A stretch of 64,000 bases of DNA from Lachnospiraceae bacterium (GTDB lineage: Bacteria > Bacillota > Clostridia > Lachnospirales > Lachnospiraceae). The position numbers and the translations under genes were made by a program. Under the pieces are notes generated by a model, which saw only the letters and a program-made list of their open reading frames with translations, was not told where the DNA came from and made no database searches. The stretch covers positions 1-64,000 of the forward strand of contig JAKSSF010000003.1 in NCBI GenBank assembly GCA_024403235.1, written 5' to 3'. Of this stretch, positions 24,703 through 33,710 are shown piece after piece (within the stretch, counting starts at the first letter, position 1; each line of letters starts with the position of its first letter).

Positions 24703-26364
24703 TTACTGACAAGCGTACTGCTTTTCCATGGCACTGATTTGATCCAAATGCTCCATAAAAATACGAATCAAATCGGGATCAAAGTGGCTGCCGGAAGACT
24801 CCTGCAAAATCTGTACCGCCTTACTCTGACTAAAGGCATCCTTATAGGTACGCTTAGAGCGTAATGCATCATACACATCTGCGATAGCCATAACTCTGGC
24901 AGAGAACGGAATTTCTTCTCCTTTTAAGCCGTTTGGATACCCGCTTCCGTCCCATTTTTCATGATGGTAATGGGCCACATTCATGGCAATGGTCACATAA
25001 TCATCTGCTTCCAGGCCCTTTAAGTTTTTCTCAATTACTTCTGCCCCCTTTGCCGCATGGGTTTTAATAATGGCAAACTCTTCGTCTGTTAATTTTCCGG
25101 GCTTTGTTAAAATATGATCCGGAATGGCAATTTTTCCAATGTCATGTAGAGGCGCTGCTTCAATAATAATTTCTGCTTCGTGCCTGGTTAATGCCTTTTG
25201 ATATTTTTCTTCTTCCATCATGGCATCTACCAGGATTTTTACCAAATCGCTGGTTCGTTTAATATGTACACCGGTAATATCGTCTCTGGCTTCTACCATA
25301 TTGGCAAAGCTGGCAATAATCTGATGCTGGATATTGTCCAGCTGGTCCTTTTGATCCTGTACCTCTTCTTTTAACCGATTGGTATAATTGTAACTATCGG
25401 TAATGTCAGAAAATACAAATACAATGGCTCTAGCCTGTTCAGATACAATCACATCTCTGCTATACACATAGCAAACCATATTATCGGAAATATAATTTCC
25501 GTTTTTATTTCTATATTTCAAAAGTTCTTCTGCTGCGAACTCGTAATCTCCTGACTTAAAATCCGGATAAATTCCTTCCGCCACCTCATTGATATACAAA
25601 AGGGTGCCTTCCGGATCCAATACGATAACCCCTTCTTCCAGATGATCCATAACAAAGTCTTTTGCCAATTCCAAGGTGTCAAATAAGTTTTCCACTAACA
25701 TGGAACGGAAAAGAATACAAGAAGAGATGACAAAGGATAAAATCGTTGTATCGTATCCCTTGGTCACGCCACTGTAATATACACCTACCCCAATAATCAT
25801 TACCACAACAATAGAAAGCAGATTGAATATTTGCTGCCGCTCCTTTTGATGAAGGGTGGTTTTATATTTTTTGTAGCAAATATAAATCATGGCAAACAAA
25901 TATAGGAAATTCAGGCCATAATTTAGATAATAAAAAAGTCCATAGCCTAGCTCCAAATGGGGGAAAAGTCCTTCCGTATCCACAAAAGAAATGGTGGTAT
26001 AAAACAAGTTATGATAGGCACAGGTATTTACCAAAAGAATGATGAAACAGTGAAACGCAAATAACCCGTTAATTAATTTCTTAGAGATGGAAATATTGCA
26101 ATAATTTGCAATAAACAAAAACATGGTAAAGGGCGTAAACACCTTCCCTAAATACTGTATTTTTGTGGCAAACATAGCCATTTCCAGACTGGTTGCCTGC
26201 ATTTCAAAGGTATATCCAAAGGTATCCAAAAATACTGCCAGACAATTCAGCAATAATATCTGCTGCATCTTGGTCTGATTTTGACGAAGCACAAAAACAA
26301 TTTCGCAAAATATAATGAAAATACCGATATAGTTGACTGTCAATAATATATTATACAATCCCAT
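24703..26364 (-). CDS. Membrane HD-GYP protein with 7TM sensor and PAS-like domain
   Basis: About 553 residues from the ATG (MGLYNILLTV) that follows TTGGAG; an upstream ATG adds 11 polar residues. Seven to eight transmembrane helices (about residues 1-215) match the histidine-kinase N-terminal 7TM sensor. A PAS-like domain (about 220-330; LEEGVIVLDPEGTLLYIN) follows, then an HD-GYP domain with AAPLHDIGKIAIPD and AHYHHEKWDGSGYP, the full metal and GYP signature. It should hydrolyse cyclic di-GMP or a related dinucleotide. It is first in an operon with the TetM/Rae1-like gene, 12 bases downstream. Confidence 0.9.
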   Translation of the reverse strand: MGLYNILLTVNYIGIFIIFCEIVFVLRQNQTKMQQILLLNCLAVFLDTFGYTFEMQATSLEMAMFATKIQYLGKVFTPFTMFLFIANYCNISISKKLINGLFAFHCFIILLVNTCAYHNLFYTTISFVDTEGLFPHLELGYGLFYYLNYGLNFLYLFAMIYICYKKYKTTLHQKERQQIFNLLSIVVVMIIGVGVYYSGVTKGYDTTILSFVISSCILFRSMLVENLFDTLELAKDFVMDHLEEGVIVLDPEGTLLYINEVAEGIYPDFKSGDYEFAAEELLKYRNKNGNYISDNMVCYVYSRDVIVSEQARAIVFVFSDITDSYNYTNRLKEEVQDQKDQLDNIQHQIIASFANMVEARDDITGVHIKRTSDLVKILVDAMMEEEKYQKALTRHEAEIIIEAAPLHDIGKIAIPDHILTKPGKLTDEEFAIIKTHAAKGAEVIEKNLKGLEADDYVTIAMNVAHYHHEKWDGSGYPNGLKGEEIPFSARVMAIADVYDALRSKRTYKDAFSQSKAVQILQESSGSHFDPDLIRIFMEHLDQISAMEKQYACQ

Positions 26365-26568
26365 TTCTGCTTCTCCAATTTTTTCATTCTTTTTCAAGAG
26401 AAAAGGAATATTTTTATAGCTAGTTATACAGATAAAATACTAGCATACAATTCTGTTTTTTTCAAATCCACATTTCATTTGCTATCTTCAAAAGTTTTTT
26501 CCAAAAAAGTTCTTGTTTGGTATATAATAGTGGAGAATAGATTTTTATGTATGAAAAGGAGAAATCCC

Positions 26569-26931
26569 ATGGCGAATGATCAAAAACAGATTCGTATCGT
26601 ACAAGAAACCGTAGCCGGAAAGGAAATAACCTTTGCCCATATTTTAGGCGGTCCAGACCCCATTATTTATAAAAAATTAGGCTTAAATCCTCAGGTGGAT
26701 TATGGTTCTTCTGCTATTGGCATTATGAATATGACCCCGCCGGAATCTGCCGTTATCGCCTCTGATATTGCAGTGAAAAGCGGCAATGTGTATTTAGGCT
26801 TTGCAGATCGTTTTACCGGAACCTTAATTATTACCGGTGAAATCAGCGAAGTACATTCTGCGATGGTAGAGATTGTCAACTATTTCCGGGATGAATTAGA
26901 ATATGTGGTTTGTAAAATCACCAAACGATAG
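26569..26931 (+). CDS. eutS: EutS-type bacterial microcompartment shell protein
   Basis: A 120-residue BMC-domain protein of the bent EutS/PduU class. The ATG after AAAGGAG at 26569 is chosen over the longer frame. The core AIGIMNMTPPESAVIASDIA and the following LGFADRFTGTLIITG align with enterobacterial EutS ([20 protein letters not shown]). Such proteins form hexamers with a small N-terminal barrel, built into protein shells. A TATAAT (26523-26528) lies upstream without a clear -35. It is followed closely by a second eutS-like gene and eutP. Confidence 0.9.
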   Translation: MANDQKQIRIVQETVAGKEITFAHILGGPDPIIYKKLGLNPQVDYGSSAIGIMNMTPPESAVIASDIAVKSGNVYLGFADRFTGTLIITGEISEVHSAMVEIVNYFRDELEYVVCKITKR

Positions 26932-26939
26932 GTACTGCT

Positions 26940-27374
26940 ATGGAACAAATGCAATTAACCCGTGAAGAATTGCTGGAGAAAATCTTTCAGGAGGATTATG
27001 AAAACCTGATTGGTAAAACCCTGCGCATGACCCGTGTTCGTGTACCAGGTAAGGAAGTCTGCATGGCTCATATCCTGTCTCCTTCCGAAACCAGCATTTA
27101 TCATAATTTAGGTCTTCATATTGGAGTTCATGAAGGGGAAGACCATACCGGAGAAACCATTGGTCTGATACGATTTACCCCTTGGGAAGCGGTTGTGGTT
27201 GCTGCCGATGTGGCTATGAAAGCTGCTACTGTAGAAATTGGATTTATGGACAGATTTTGTGGCTCCCTTATTCTAACCGGTGGACACACTCAGGTAGAAA
27301 CTGCAGTCCATGAAGTGGTTCGTTTCTTTGGGGAAACCTTAGGATTTCAAACCTGTGAAGTGCATAAAAACTAA
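26940..27374 (+). CDS. eutS: Second EutS-type microcompartment shell protein
   Basis: A 144-residue paralogue of the preceding protein, starting eight bases after its stop. It has an extra N-terminal helix of about 25 residues (MEQMQLTREELLEKIFQEDY), then the BMC core TIGLIRFTPWEAVVVAADVA and IGFMDRFCGSLILTGG. The N-terminal helix resembles nothing in classical EutS and could be a docking or encapsulation-type segment (inference). Two adjacent EutS paralogues without BMC-H tiling proteins, vertex protein or enzymes is unusual. Confidence 0.87.
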   Translation: MEQMQLTREELLEKIFQEDYENLIGKTLRMTRVRVPGKEVCMAHILSPSETSIYHNLGLHIGVHEGEDHTGETIGLIRFTPWEAVVVAADVAMKAATVEIGFMDRFCGSLILTGGHTQVETAVHEVVRFFGETLGFQTCEVHKN

Positions 27375-27424
27375 TTTCCGCAAACCCTTTACAAAAAATA
27401 CGAAAACTTGTATGAGATTTTTAT

Positions 27425-27955
27425 ATGAAAAAATTATTTCTGATGGGTCGAAGCGAGGCTGGAAAGACTTCTCTCACCCAAGCCCTGAAAGGGGAAGAAC
27501 TACATTATCAGAAAACCCAATATACCAACACCTCCGAGGACTTAATCGATTCTCCCGGAGAATATGCAGAATCTAAGCATTTTAGCGTAGGCTTGGCCTG
27601 CTTTTCCTTTGAAGCAGATGTGGTGGCCGTGGTACAGGCTGCGGATGAACCCTTTAATTTGTTTGGTGCCTGTCTGCATACCTTTATTTTACGTCCCCTG
27701 ATTGGAGTCATAACCAAAACCGATTCTCCTTACGCCAATGTGCCTATGATTGAACAGTGGATGGAAAATATGGGATGTGAACGAATTTTCCACATTAACA
27801 ATGTAACCAGAGAAGGGGTACAGGAATTGTTGGATTATCTACATGACGATGACCTTCCTCCGCTAACATTGGAACAAGCAAAATATAAACAGCAATTAGG
27901 CTACAATGAATGGGAACCCTTACCGGAAGGGATATCATATCCACAAAAATCCTAA
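27425..27955 (+). CDS. eutP: EutP/PduV-family small GTPase
   Basis: A 176-residue P-loop protein: G1 GRSEAGKTSL, G3 DSPGEY and G4 TKTD, as in EutP and PduV. These proteins accompany microcompartment operons; acetate-kinase-like activity has been proposed for EutP and a positioning role for PduV. The ATG has no clear Shine-Dalgarno site, so coupling to the upstream gene is possible. The gene ends seven bases from the convergent peptidase gene with no obvious terminator between them. Confidence 0.88.
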   Translation: MKKLFLMGRSEAGKTSLTQALKGEELHYQKTQYTNTSEDLIDSPGEYAESKHFSVGLACFSFEADVVAVVQAADEPFNLFGACLHTFILRPLIGVITKTDSPYANVPMIEQWMENMGCERIFHINNVTREGVQELLDYLHDDDLPPLTLEQAKYKQQLGYNEWEPLPEGISYPQKS

Positions 27956-27962
27956 ACCGGTG

Positions 27963-29726
27963 TTACCCCATATCCGGAAAACTATTCTCTAAACACAATG
28001 CCCCAAAGCCAACTTGGTTATTGGGGTATTTTTCATATCTCCCTATTTTTCTTGCGCCTTTTTGCAAATAGGCTTTTATCTTCTCCCCATATAAATAAGA
28101 GTCGTTCCCTTGCACTATCCCCCACTCCATCAAAAGGGCAGCGCTTCCGCTGACCATAGGACAGGCGAAAGAAGTACCGGTAAAATACCCTATCCCGCCG
28201 CCTCTTTTGGAAGCTGCGATATCAACTCCCGTAGCTACCAAATCCGGCTTTTGTCTATTTCCAAAGGTTTTTCCATTCTCCACTTCTCCTCTTCCGGAAA
28301 AGGCACTATAAGCTCCATAAAAATCATCATAAGCGCCTACTGTAATGGCACCTGTCATAGTACCCGGTATGGTAATGGTTTGGTTGGGGGAAGAAGCCAA
28401 AAATCTGGTGCCGGGATTTCTCACCTGGCTGCTTGGCAGATAAAAGGAATAGGTTGCCTGTTTGCTTTCATAGGACTGCAAATAAAATTTCCAAATACCA
28501 GATTCTAAAACCTCTCCTTTTGGCACAAAATCAAAAAATATTTCTTGCCAAAGTGTAAAAGGAGTAGGTACCCCTACATAGATAAAAAGAAGGGTATCTT
28601 TTGTTTCCAAACGAAAAGTTCTTGGGAGATCTCTTTGGTCTATGAAAAACCGTTCTCCTGTGGGGGATTCCAGGGTGATAAAAATCTGATCTCCATAATT
28701 TTTCCAAAGCTGCACCATCAGATTTTTCTCCGGACCGGCCACCACCAATTCAATCTCTTTCCCGTTTCCGACGGTGCCTTCTGCATGTCCACCGGAATCG
28801 GCTTCATTTCCCGCCCCGATACACAGTACCGTTTTTCCCATTTGACAGGCCGCCTCTAAGAACATTTCTAACAAAGAATTACCGGTATGGGGACCATAGG
28901 TATTTCCAAAGCTTAAATTGATTACCATAGGTCGATTGAGTTTTCTTGCTTTTTCTACCACATAGGTAATGCCTCGCATCAGCTGGGTGGTTTTGGGGAA
29001 GCCCGGCTCCTTATCTTTTCCTAATTTGACAATCAAAAGATCACTCTCCGGGGCTACACCTTGTAGTGACATATTAGAATTGGAAGAAGCCGCAATGGCA
29101 GCCACTGCCGTCCCATGACCGGTATCATCTACACTGGGAACAAGGGCAAAGGCTTCCTCCCTGGTGGGCTTTGCAATTGCCTGGTTTATCTGCTCTTCAG
29201 AGAACTCTACACCTTGGGTAAACCCTGTCGGCGGAAGCCATTTCATTTCCTGGTTATCTGGTAGAGATTGGTCCCAAAGAGATAATATCCGAGTTTTCCC
29301 ATCTGAATACTGGAAGTCCTCTAAATAGTAGTCAATTCCCGAATCAAGAATCGCTACTAGAATTCCTTTTCCTGTAAGACGATTCTCTCCTCTGGTAACA
29401 GGAAAAATGCAACTGGCTTGCTTACTTTCATATAGATTGTAATATAGCCGTTTGGGCACTTCCATGTATTCTACTTCTTGTAAGGCGCTAAAAGCATCTA
29501 TTTCCGAAATGGGTAAAGTCACAATGGCAAAATCTGCCAACAAAAGTTCTACCTTCGTTTGGCCACTGACTTTACTGACTAAATCACCGTTGTATTTTAC
29601 AATGACTTCTACTTCTCCCTCTGCAGTATCAAAGGCAATATTTAAGACCGGGGACTTGCCCCGGTCTTCTTTCGTAAGGTCTAATGCAAAATTTAATACA
29701 GCTTCTCGTTTTTGATTTTCTTCCAT
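27963..29726 (-). CDS. Subtilisin-like S8 peptidase, clostridial Csp type
   Basis: A 587-residue subtilase with an intact triad: Asp in VAILDSGID near residue 130, His in DTGHGTAVAAI near 200, Ser in FTGTSFACPMVSG near 545. A long insertion of about 200 residues sits between the Asn region (GAGNEADSGG) and the serine, as in clostridial Csp germination proteases. It has a pro-like N-terminal region but no signal peptide, so it may act in the cytoplasm, in spores, or leave by another route. The ATG has only a weak ribosome site. The M18 peptidase gene lies just upstream in the same direction. Confidence 0.88.
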   Translation of the reverse strand: MEENQKREAVLNFALDLTKEDRGKSPVLNIAFDTAEGEVEVIVKYNGDLVSKVSGQTKVELLLADFAIVTLPISEIDAFSALQEVEYMEVPKRLYYNLYESKQASCIFPVTRGENRLTGKGILVAILDSGIDYYLEDFQYSDGKTRILSLWDQSLPDNQEMKWLPPTGFTQGVEFSEEQINQAIAKPTREEAFALVPSVDDTGHGTAVAAIAASSNSNMSLQGVAPESDLLIVKLGKDKEPGFPKTTQLMRGITYVVEKARKLNRPMVINLSFGNTYGPHTGNSLLEMFLEAACQMGKTVLCIGAGNEADSGGHAEGTVGNGKEIELVVAGPEKNLMVQLWKNYGDQIFITLESPTGERFFIDQRDLPRTFRLETKDTLLFIYVGVPTPFTLWQEIFFDFVPKGEVLESGIWKFYLQSYESKQATYSFYLPSSQVRNPGTRFLASSPNQTITIPGTMTGAITVGAYDDFYGAYSAFSGRGEVENGKTFGNRQKPDLVATGVDIAASKRGGGIGYFTGTSFACPMVSGSAALLMEWGIVQGNDSYLYGEKIKAYLQKGARKIGRYEKYPNNQVGFGALCLENSFPDMG

Positions 29727-29786
29727 AGGTCATACAACTCTTAAACTACTGCTTGTTATCCTAGATGTATGAAATCGGATCCTTTC

Positions 29787-31073
29787 TTATGACAGGCTGT
29801 AAAAGGTTTCTGCCAAAGCCACAAAATATGCAGTATCTTTTGTACCTGCGGTTTCAAAGGCAGAGTGCATAGCAAGCTGGGCTAATCCCACATCTGCAGA
29901 AGGTATAGAGGCATGGGAAATGGAAATATTGCCTAAGGTAGAGCCTCCTGCAATATCTGCCCTGTTGGCATAAGTCTGATAGGGAATCTGGGCTTTGTTA
30001 CACAACTGCTTCACAAAGGCTCCGGTAAAGCCATCGGTGGTATACTGCTGATTGCCGTGATATTTGATCACAATGCCACCATTTAAAACCGGACGATTCT
30101 TGGGATCACTTTTCTCCGGATGATTGGGATGGAGTGCATGTCCATTATCTGCAGATAGTAAAAAACTGTCCCCGAAAAGGATGCCTCTATCTTCCTGTAA
30201 CTGTAAGGCTTGCAGGATTCGGTCTATGGTACTATCCAAAAAGTCGGAATCTGCTCCTTGTCTGGTGCGGCTACCTACCTCTTCATTATCAAATACAGCA
30301 CACACATTCATATAATTTTCTGAATTGCCCTGTAAAAATCCCTGTAAGGATGCAAATATACACTGGGTATCATCCAATCTGGGGGCACCTATAAATTCTC
30401 CATTTGCCCCTAAGAAAGTGCCCTTCTGTCTGTTATATAAAAACAAATCTGTTCCCAGAATCTGCTCTGATTGTACGCTTTCTCCCTGTTCGATCAGGTT
30501 TCCTGCTAAAAGCCCCATAAAGCTTTCCTGTTTTTCAACTGCAAATAAGGGTTGCATATCTACCTGGGGATTATATTCCACGCCCTTATTCATGTCTCGA
30601 TTAAAATGAATACAAAGATTGGGAATAATACAAAAATCCTGGTCAAAATTGATCAGTCTGCTTTCCAGCTTTCCTGCGTTGTCCAGAATCACTCGTCCTG
30701 CTACAGAAAGGGGACGATCCATCCAAGTGGATAGAATGCCACCGCCATATTTTTCTACATTCAATTTCCAGTAAGCTTTTTCCACTTCCAATTCCGGCTG
30801 TTCCTTTAGCTTAAAGGAAGGGCTATCACTGTGGGAAGCAATGATATGAAAGCCTTTGGGTTCATTTTGTGGTAGGGAAAAAGCAATGATAGAAGAGTCG
30901 TTTCGTTTCACATAATACTTCTTTCCTGCTTCCAATGCCCATTTTTTTGTTTCTTCCAAGGCTATAAAACCCTGCTGTTTTAATGCAGATTCCACATTCC
31001 TAATGGTGTGAAAGCAGCTGGGACTTTTCTCAATAAATTGTAACAGTTCTTGTGCTAATTTCTGTTCTTTCAA
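29787..31073 (-). CDS. M18 family aminopeptidase
   Basis: A 428-residue di-zinc aminopeptidase of the aspartyl-aminopeptidase family, releasing N-terminal residues from peptides in the cytoplasm. Metal and catalytic regions are visible: ASHSDSPSF near residue 75, LDDTQC near 235, DNEEVGSRTRQGA near 265, SADNGHALHPNHPEK near 315 and ISHASIPSADVG near 400. It starts at TTG with GAGG eight bases away. The upstream flavoprotein gene ends 39 bases away, so these genes may share a transcript. Confidence 0.9.
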   Translation of the reverse strand: MKEQKLAQELLQFIEKSPSCFHTIRNVESALKQQGFIALEETKKWALEAGKKYYVKRNDSSIIAFSLPQNEPKGFHIIASHSDSPSFKLKEQPELEVEKAYWKLNVEKYGGGILSTWMDRPLSVAGRVILDNAGKLESRLINFDQDFCIIPNLCIHFNRDMNKGVEYNPQVDMQPLFAVEKQESFMGLLAGNLIEQGESVQSEQILGTDLFLYNRQKGTFLGANGEFIGAPRLDDTQCIFASLQGFLQGNSENYMNVCAVFDNEEVGSRTRQGADSDFLDSTIDRILQALQLQEDRGILFGDSFLLSADNGHALHPNHPEKSDPKNRPVLNGGIVIKYHGNQQYTTDGFTGAFVKQLCNKAQIPYQTYANRADIAGGSTLGNISISHASIPSADVGLAQLAMHSAFETAGTKDTAYFVALAETFYSLS

Positions 31074-31112
31074 GGAAGTTTCCTCTTTTCTTTTTTACTC
31101 TTTTCTTTTTTT

Positions 31113-32453
31113 CTAACGAATAAAGTTTGTGGCAATCTTGGGCTCTTTTTCCGGCAAGCCGTCCCGGTCTTTTCCATAAGCAATGCTGTTTAATAAGAAT
31201 GCCATATTTTGCCCTAAGGTACGCATACTCTGCAAGCCTTCCAAATCCTGCTTGGCTTCTTCTGCATTATTACCATGAATACTGTTCCAATACTGACCGG
31301 ATGCAACAGGCATGCCGGAAATGGTAAAGTATTTATTCAGTTGATCGAATGTAGCAGATAAGCCACCTCGTCTGGCGGAAACTATGGCTGCACCTACCTT
31401 CATGGATTTATCAAAACGACTGCTGTAGAACAATCTGTCTAAGAACGAAATCAAGGTACCATTTGCAGAGGCATAATATACCGGTGAGCCCACTACTAAG
31501 CCGTCACATTCTTCAAATTTCTTAGAGGCAACTCTAACAATATCATCAAAGACGCAATAGCCTTCTTTGTGACAGAAGCCACAAGCCATACAACCGGAAA
31601 CTCTGGCGCTACCCACCTGTAAAATCTCTGTTTCTACTCCATTTGCTTCCAATACCTTAGCCATCTCCACTAAAGCTGTATAGGTGGAGCCTTCCTTATG
31701 GGGGCTACCGTTTATCATAAGGACTTTAAATTTTTTATTGTCTGCATTTTCTGTTGTCGCCGCAGATACTGTCAAGGTTTCTCCCTTTACAATATCCACA
31801 GTCTGTGTATCAGACCAGTCTGTTTCAGGAACCGTGGTAACTGTAGGCGTAGTCTCTGCTAGTTGCTGCACCACTTCCCCTTTTTTCTTTCCCTGTTTTT
31901 CCAATTCATATTCTGCTAAGATATCTGCCGGAATGGCTCCATCCTCGCGAATACGCTTTTTATTTTCGATACGCAAATCATAGGCAGAAAGGGGTCTTCC
32001 AATCAAAGTCAAACAGTTTGCTAAGGATGGTGCGTAGACACACATGGTTCCAATCCAATACATTTGTCTGGTATAGTCCAGTCCTCCTTTGGTCTTTGCA
32101 AGTTCTACACAGGGTAAAAATAATTCTTTGATATAATCAGACTGTCTAGCCCAATCCGGATAGCCTGTTCCATCAAAACGAATAAAATCCACATAGGGCT
32201 GGGAAGCAAGGAACATATAATCCTCCAGTTCACTTTCCACAAGCTTTGGATTCAATCCAAAAATCAGGGTTTTCATCATCTCCCCTTCGATCCAAAGAAC
32301 TGCAGGACAATTATAAATATTGTGCACCTTGGATTGTCCGATAACCACTCGAATATGGTTTTCCGGCACACCATATTTTTCTAAAATCCCTTCGTATGCC
32401 AGTTTTTGTTTCTGTAATTTTTCTTCTTTTGTTTCTTTACTAAATAATCCCAT
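31113..32453 (-). CDS. Iron-sulfur flavoprotein with an uncharacterised N-terminal domain
   Basis: A 446-residue two-part protein. Residues about 240-446 are an FMN-binding flavodoxin-like reductase: LMINGSPHKEGSTYTAL (phosphate loop), CMACGFCHKEGYC (the CX2CX2CX5C cluster motif of Isf-type proteins) and GSPVYYASANG. Residues about 1-200 form a separate domain with conserved-looking aromatic stretches (NIYNCPAVLWIEGEMMKTL) that I do not recognise. A Thr/Val-rich linker of about 40 residues joins the two. Isf proteins pass electrons between ferredoxin and acceptors; the acceptor here is unknown. Neighbours are other Fe-S oxidoreductases. Confidence 0.8.
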   Translation of the reverse strand: MGLFSKETKEEKLQKQKLAYEGILEKYGVPENHIRVVIGQSKVHNIYNCPAVLWIEGEMMKTLIFGLNPKLVESELEDYMFLASQPYVDFIRFDGTGYPDWARQSDYIKELFLPCVELAKTKGGLDYTRQMYWIGTMCVYAPSLANCLTLIGRPLSAYDLRIENKKRIREDGAIPADILAEYELEKQGKKKGEVVQQLAETTPTVTTVPETDWSDTQTVDIVKGETLTVSAATTENADNKKFKVLMINGSPHKEGSTYTALVEMAKVLEANGVETEILQVGSARVSGCMACGFCHKEGYCVFDDIVRVASKKFEECDGLVVGSPVYYASANGTLISFLDRLFYSSRFDKSMKVGAAIVSARRGGLSATFDQLNKYFTISGMPVASGQYWNSIHGNNAEEAKQDLEGLQSMRTLGQNMAFLLNSIAYGKDRDGLPEKEPKIATNFIR

Positions 32454-32568
32454 TTTTTTGCCTTTCTATATTGTGAATACGGTCTCAATAACACAGTCAT
32501 GTGTAATTTGTCCTAAACAACTATCCGTCTCATCATAATTTACTTTTGTCAACACCAATAACAAGCCG

Positions 32569-33597
32569 TTACACCTTCACAGCCCCTGCTACTACCTGTT
32601 TATAATCTTCATAATTCTTTTCCAACAAGGTAGGGGTATCTAAACCATAAGGGCATTTCCCTTTACACTGGCCACAGTGGAGACAATTTTCTATCTTTTT
32701 CATTTTCTCCTGCCAATCCTCTGTCAGCCAGGCTGCCGGTACGGAACGGCGAAGCATGAGGCTCATTCTTGCACAGCTATTGATTTCTATGTCTACAGGA
32801 CATGGCATACAATAGCCACAGCCTCTGCAAAACTCTCCACACAGTTCTTCTCTATCCTTGGCTATGATAGCTTTGATTGCTTCATTCATAGTGGGTGGAT
32901 TGTCGATGTAAGAAATAAATTCCTGAAGTTCTTCTTTCTTTTGTACACCCCAAATAGGCAGTACATTGTCAAACTGTGTCAAAAAGGCATAGGCTGCTGC
33001 GGAATTGCGAATCAATCCACCGGATAATGCTTTCATGGCAATAAAGCCCATGTTCTTTTCTTTACAAGCCTTTACCAATTCCAACTCCTGTTCTCCGGAA
33101 ATATAACTAAAAGGAAACTGAAGGGTTTCGTATAAGCCTGATGCAATGGCTTCTTTGGCTACTGCCAGTCGATGATTGGTAATACCGATGTGCTTTACCA
33201 TTCCCTTTGCTTTTGCTTCCAGCATGGCATCATAAATACCACTTTCGTCTCCCGGCTTGGGACAAAAGGCAGGATTATGAAACTGATACAAATCCACATA
33301 ATCGGTTTTTAAATTCCCAAGTGAAGTTTCCAAATCCTTCCAGAAGCCTTCTACTGTAGTAGCTCCGGTTTTGGTTGCAATATATACCTTATCTCGGATA
33401 CCTTCCAAGGCTTCTCCTAATTTTTTTTCACTATCCGTATAAAATCTTGCGGTATCAAAAAATGTAATGCCTGCCTCATAGGCCATCCGGATCAATTGAA
33501 TAGATTCTTCTTTGGAAATTCTCTGAATGGGAAGGGCTCCAAAGCCGTTTCTATTGACAGTAAAATTGGTACTCCCTAAAGTGATGGTGTTTTTCAT
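32569..33597 (-). CDS. Aldo/keto reductase with C-terminal 4Fe-4S domain
   Basis: A 342-residue oxidoreductase. The first 240 residues form an aldo/keto reductase barrel with the catalytic tetrad area (TFFDTARFYTDSEKKLGEAL and VYIATKTG) and NADPH-binding end. The C-terminal 90 residues carry ferredoxin-like cysteines, FCRGCGYCMPCPV and CLHCGQCKGKCPYG, for one or two 4Fe-4S clusters. This fused form is common in anaerobes; its substrate is usually unknown. It starts after AAAGGAG and lies between the Isf flavoprotein gene and the NapH-like membrane protein gene. Confidence 0.9.
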   Translation of the reverse strand: MKNTITLGSTNFTVNRNGFGALPIQRISKEESIQLIRMAYEAGITFFDTARFYTDSEKKLGEALEGIRDKVYIATKTGATTVEGFWKDLETSLGNLKTDYVDLYQFHNPAFCPKPGDESGIYDAMLEAKAKGMVKHIGITNHRLAVAKEAIASGLYETLQFPFSYISGEQELELVKACKEKNMGFIAMKALSGGLIRNSAAAYAFLTQFDNVLPIWGVQKKEELQEFISYIDNPPTMNEAIKAIIAKDREELCGEFCRGCGYCMPCPVDIEINSCARMSLMLRRSVPAAWLTEDWQEKMKKIENCLHCGQCKGKCPYGLDTPTLLEKNYEDYKQVVAGAVKV

Positions 33598-33710
33598 TGT
33601 TTTCTCCTTTGTTCTTTAAAATCATCAAAATATCCTCATCACGGTCGGTTATCTCGCATTTCTGTTTGGTAATCAGCCGTAAAACGCATTTTGTACTATC
33701 TTGCAGTTGA

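Noticed and set aside
26479..26568. Upstream extension of the first EutS frame by 30 residues
   Set aside because: It would begin before the TATAAT-like box and has no ribosome site; the ATG at 26569 has AAAGGAG.
33598..33710. Imperfect inverted repeat between the NapH-like and aldo/keto reductase genes as a terminator
   Set aside because: Pairing is interrupted by several mismatches and no T-tract follows on the minus strand.
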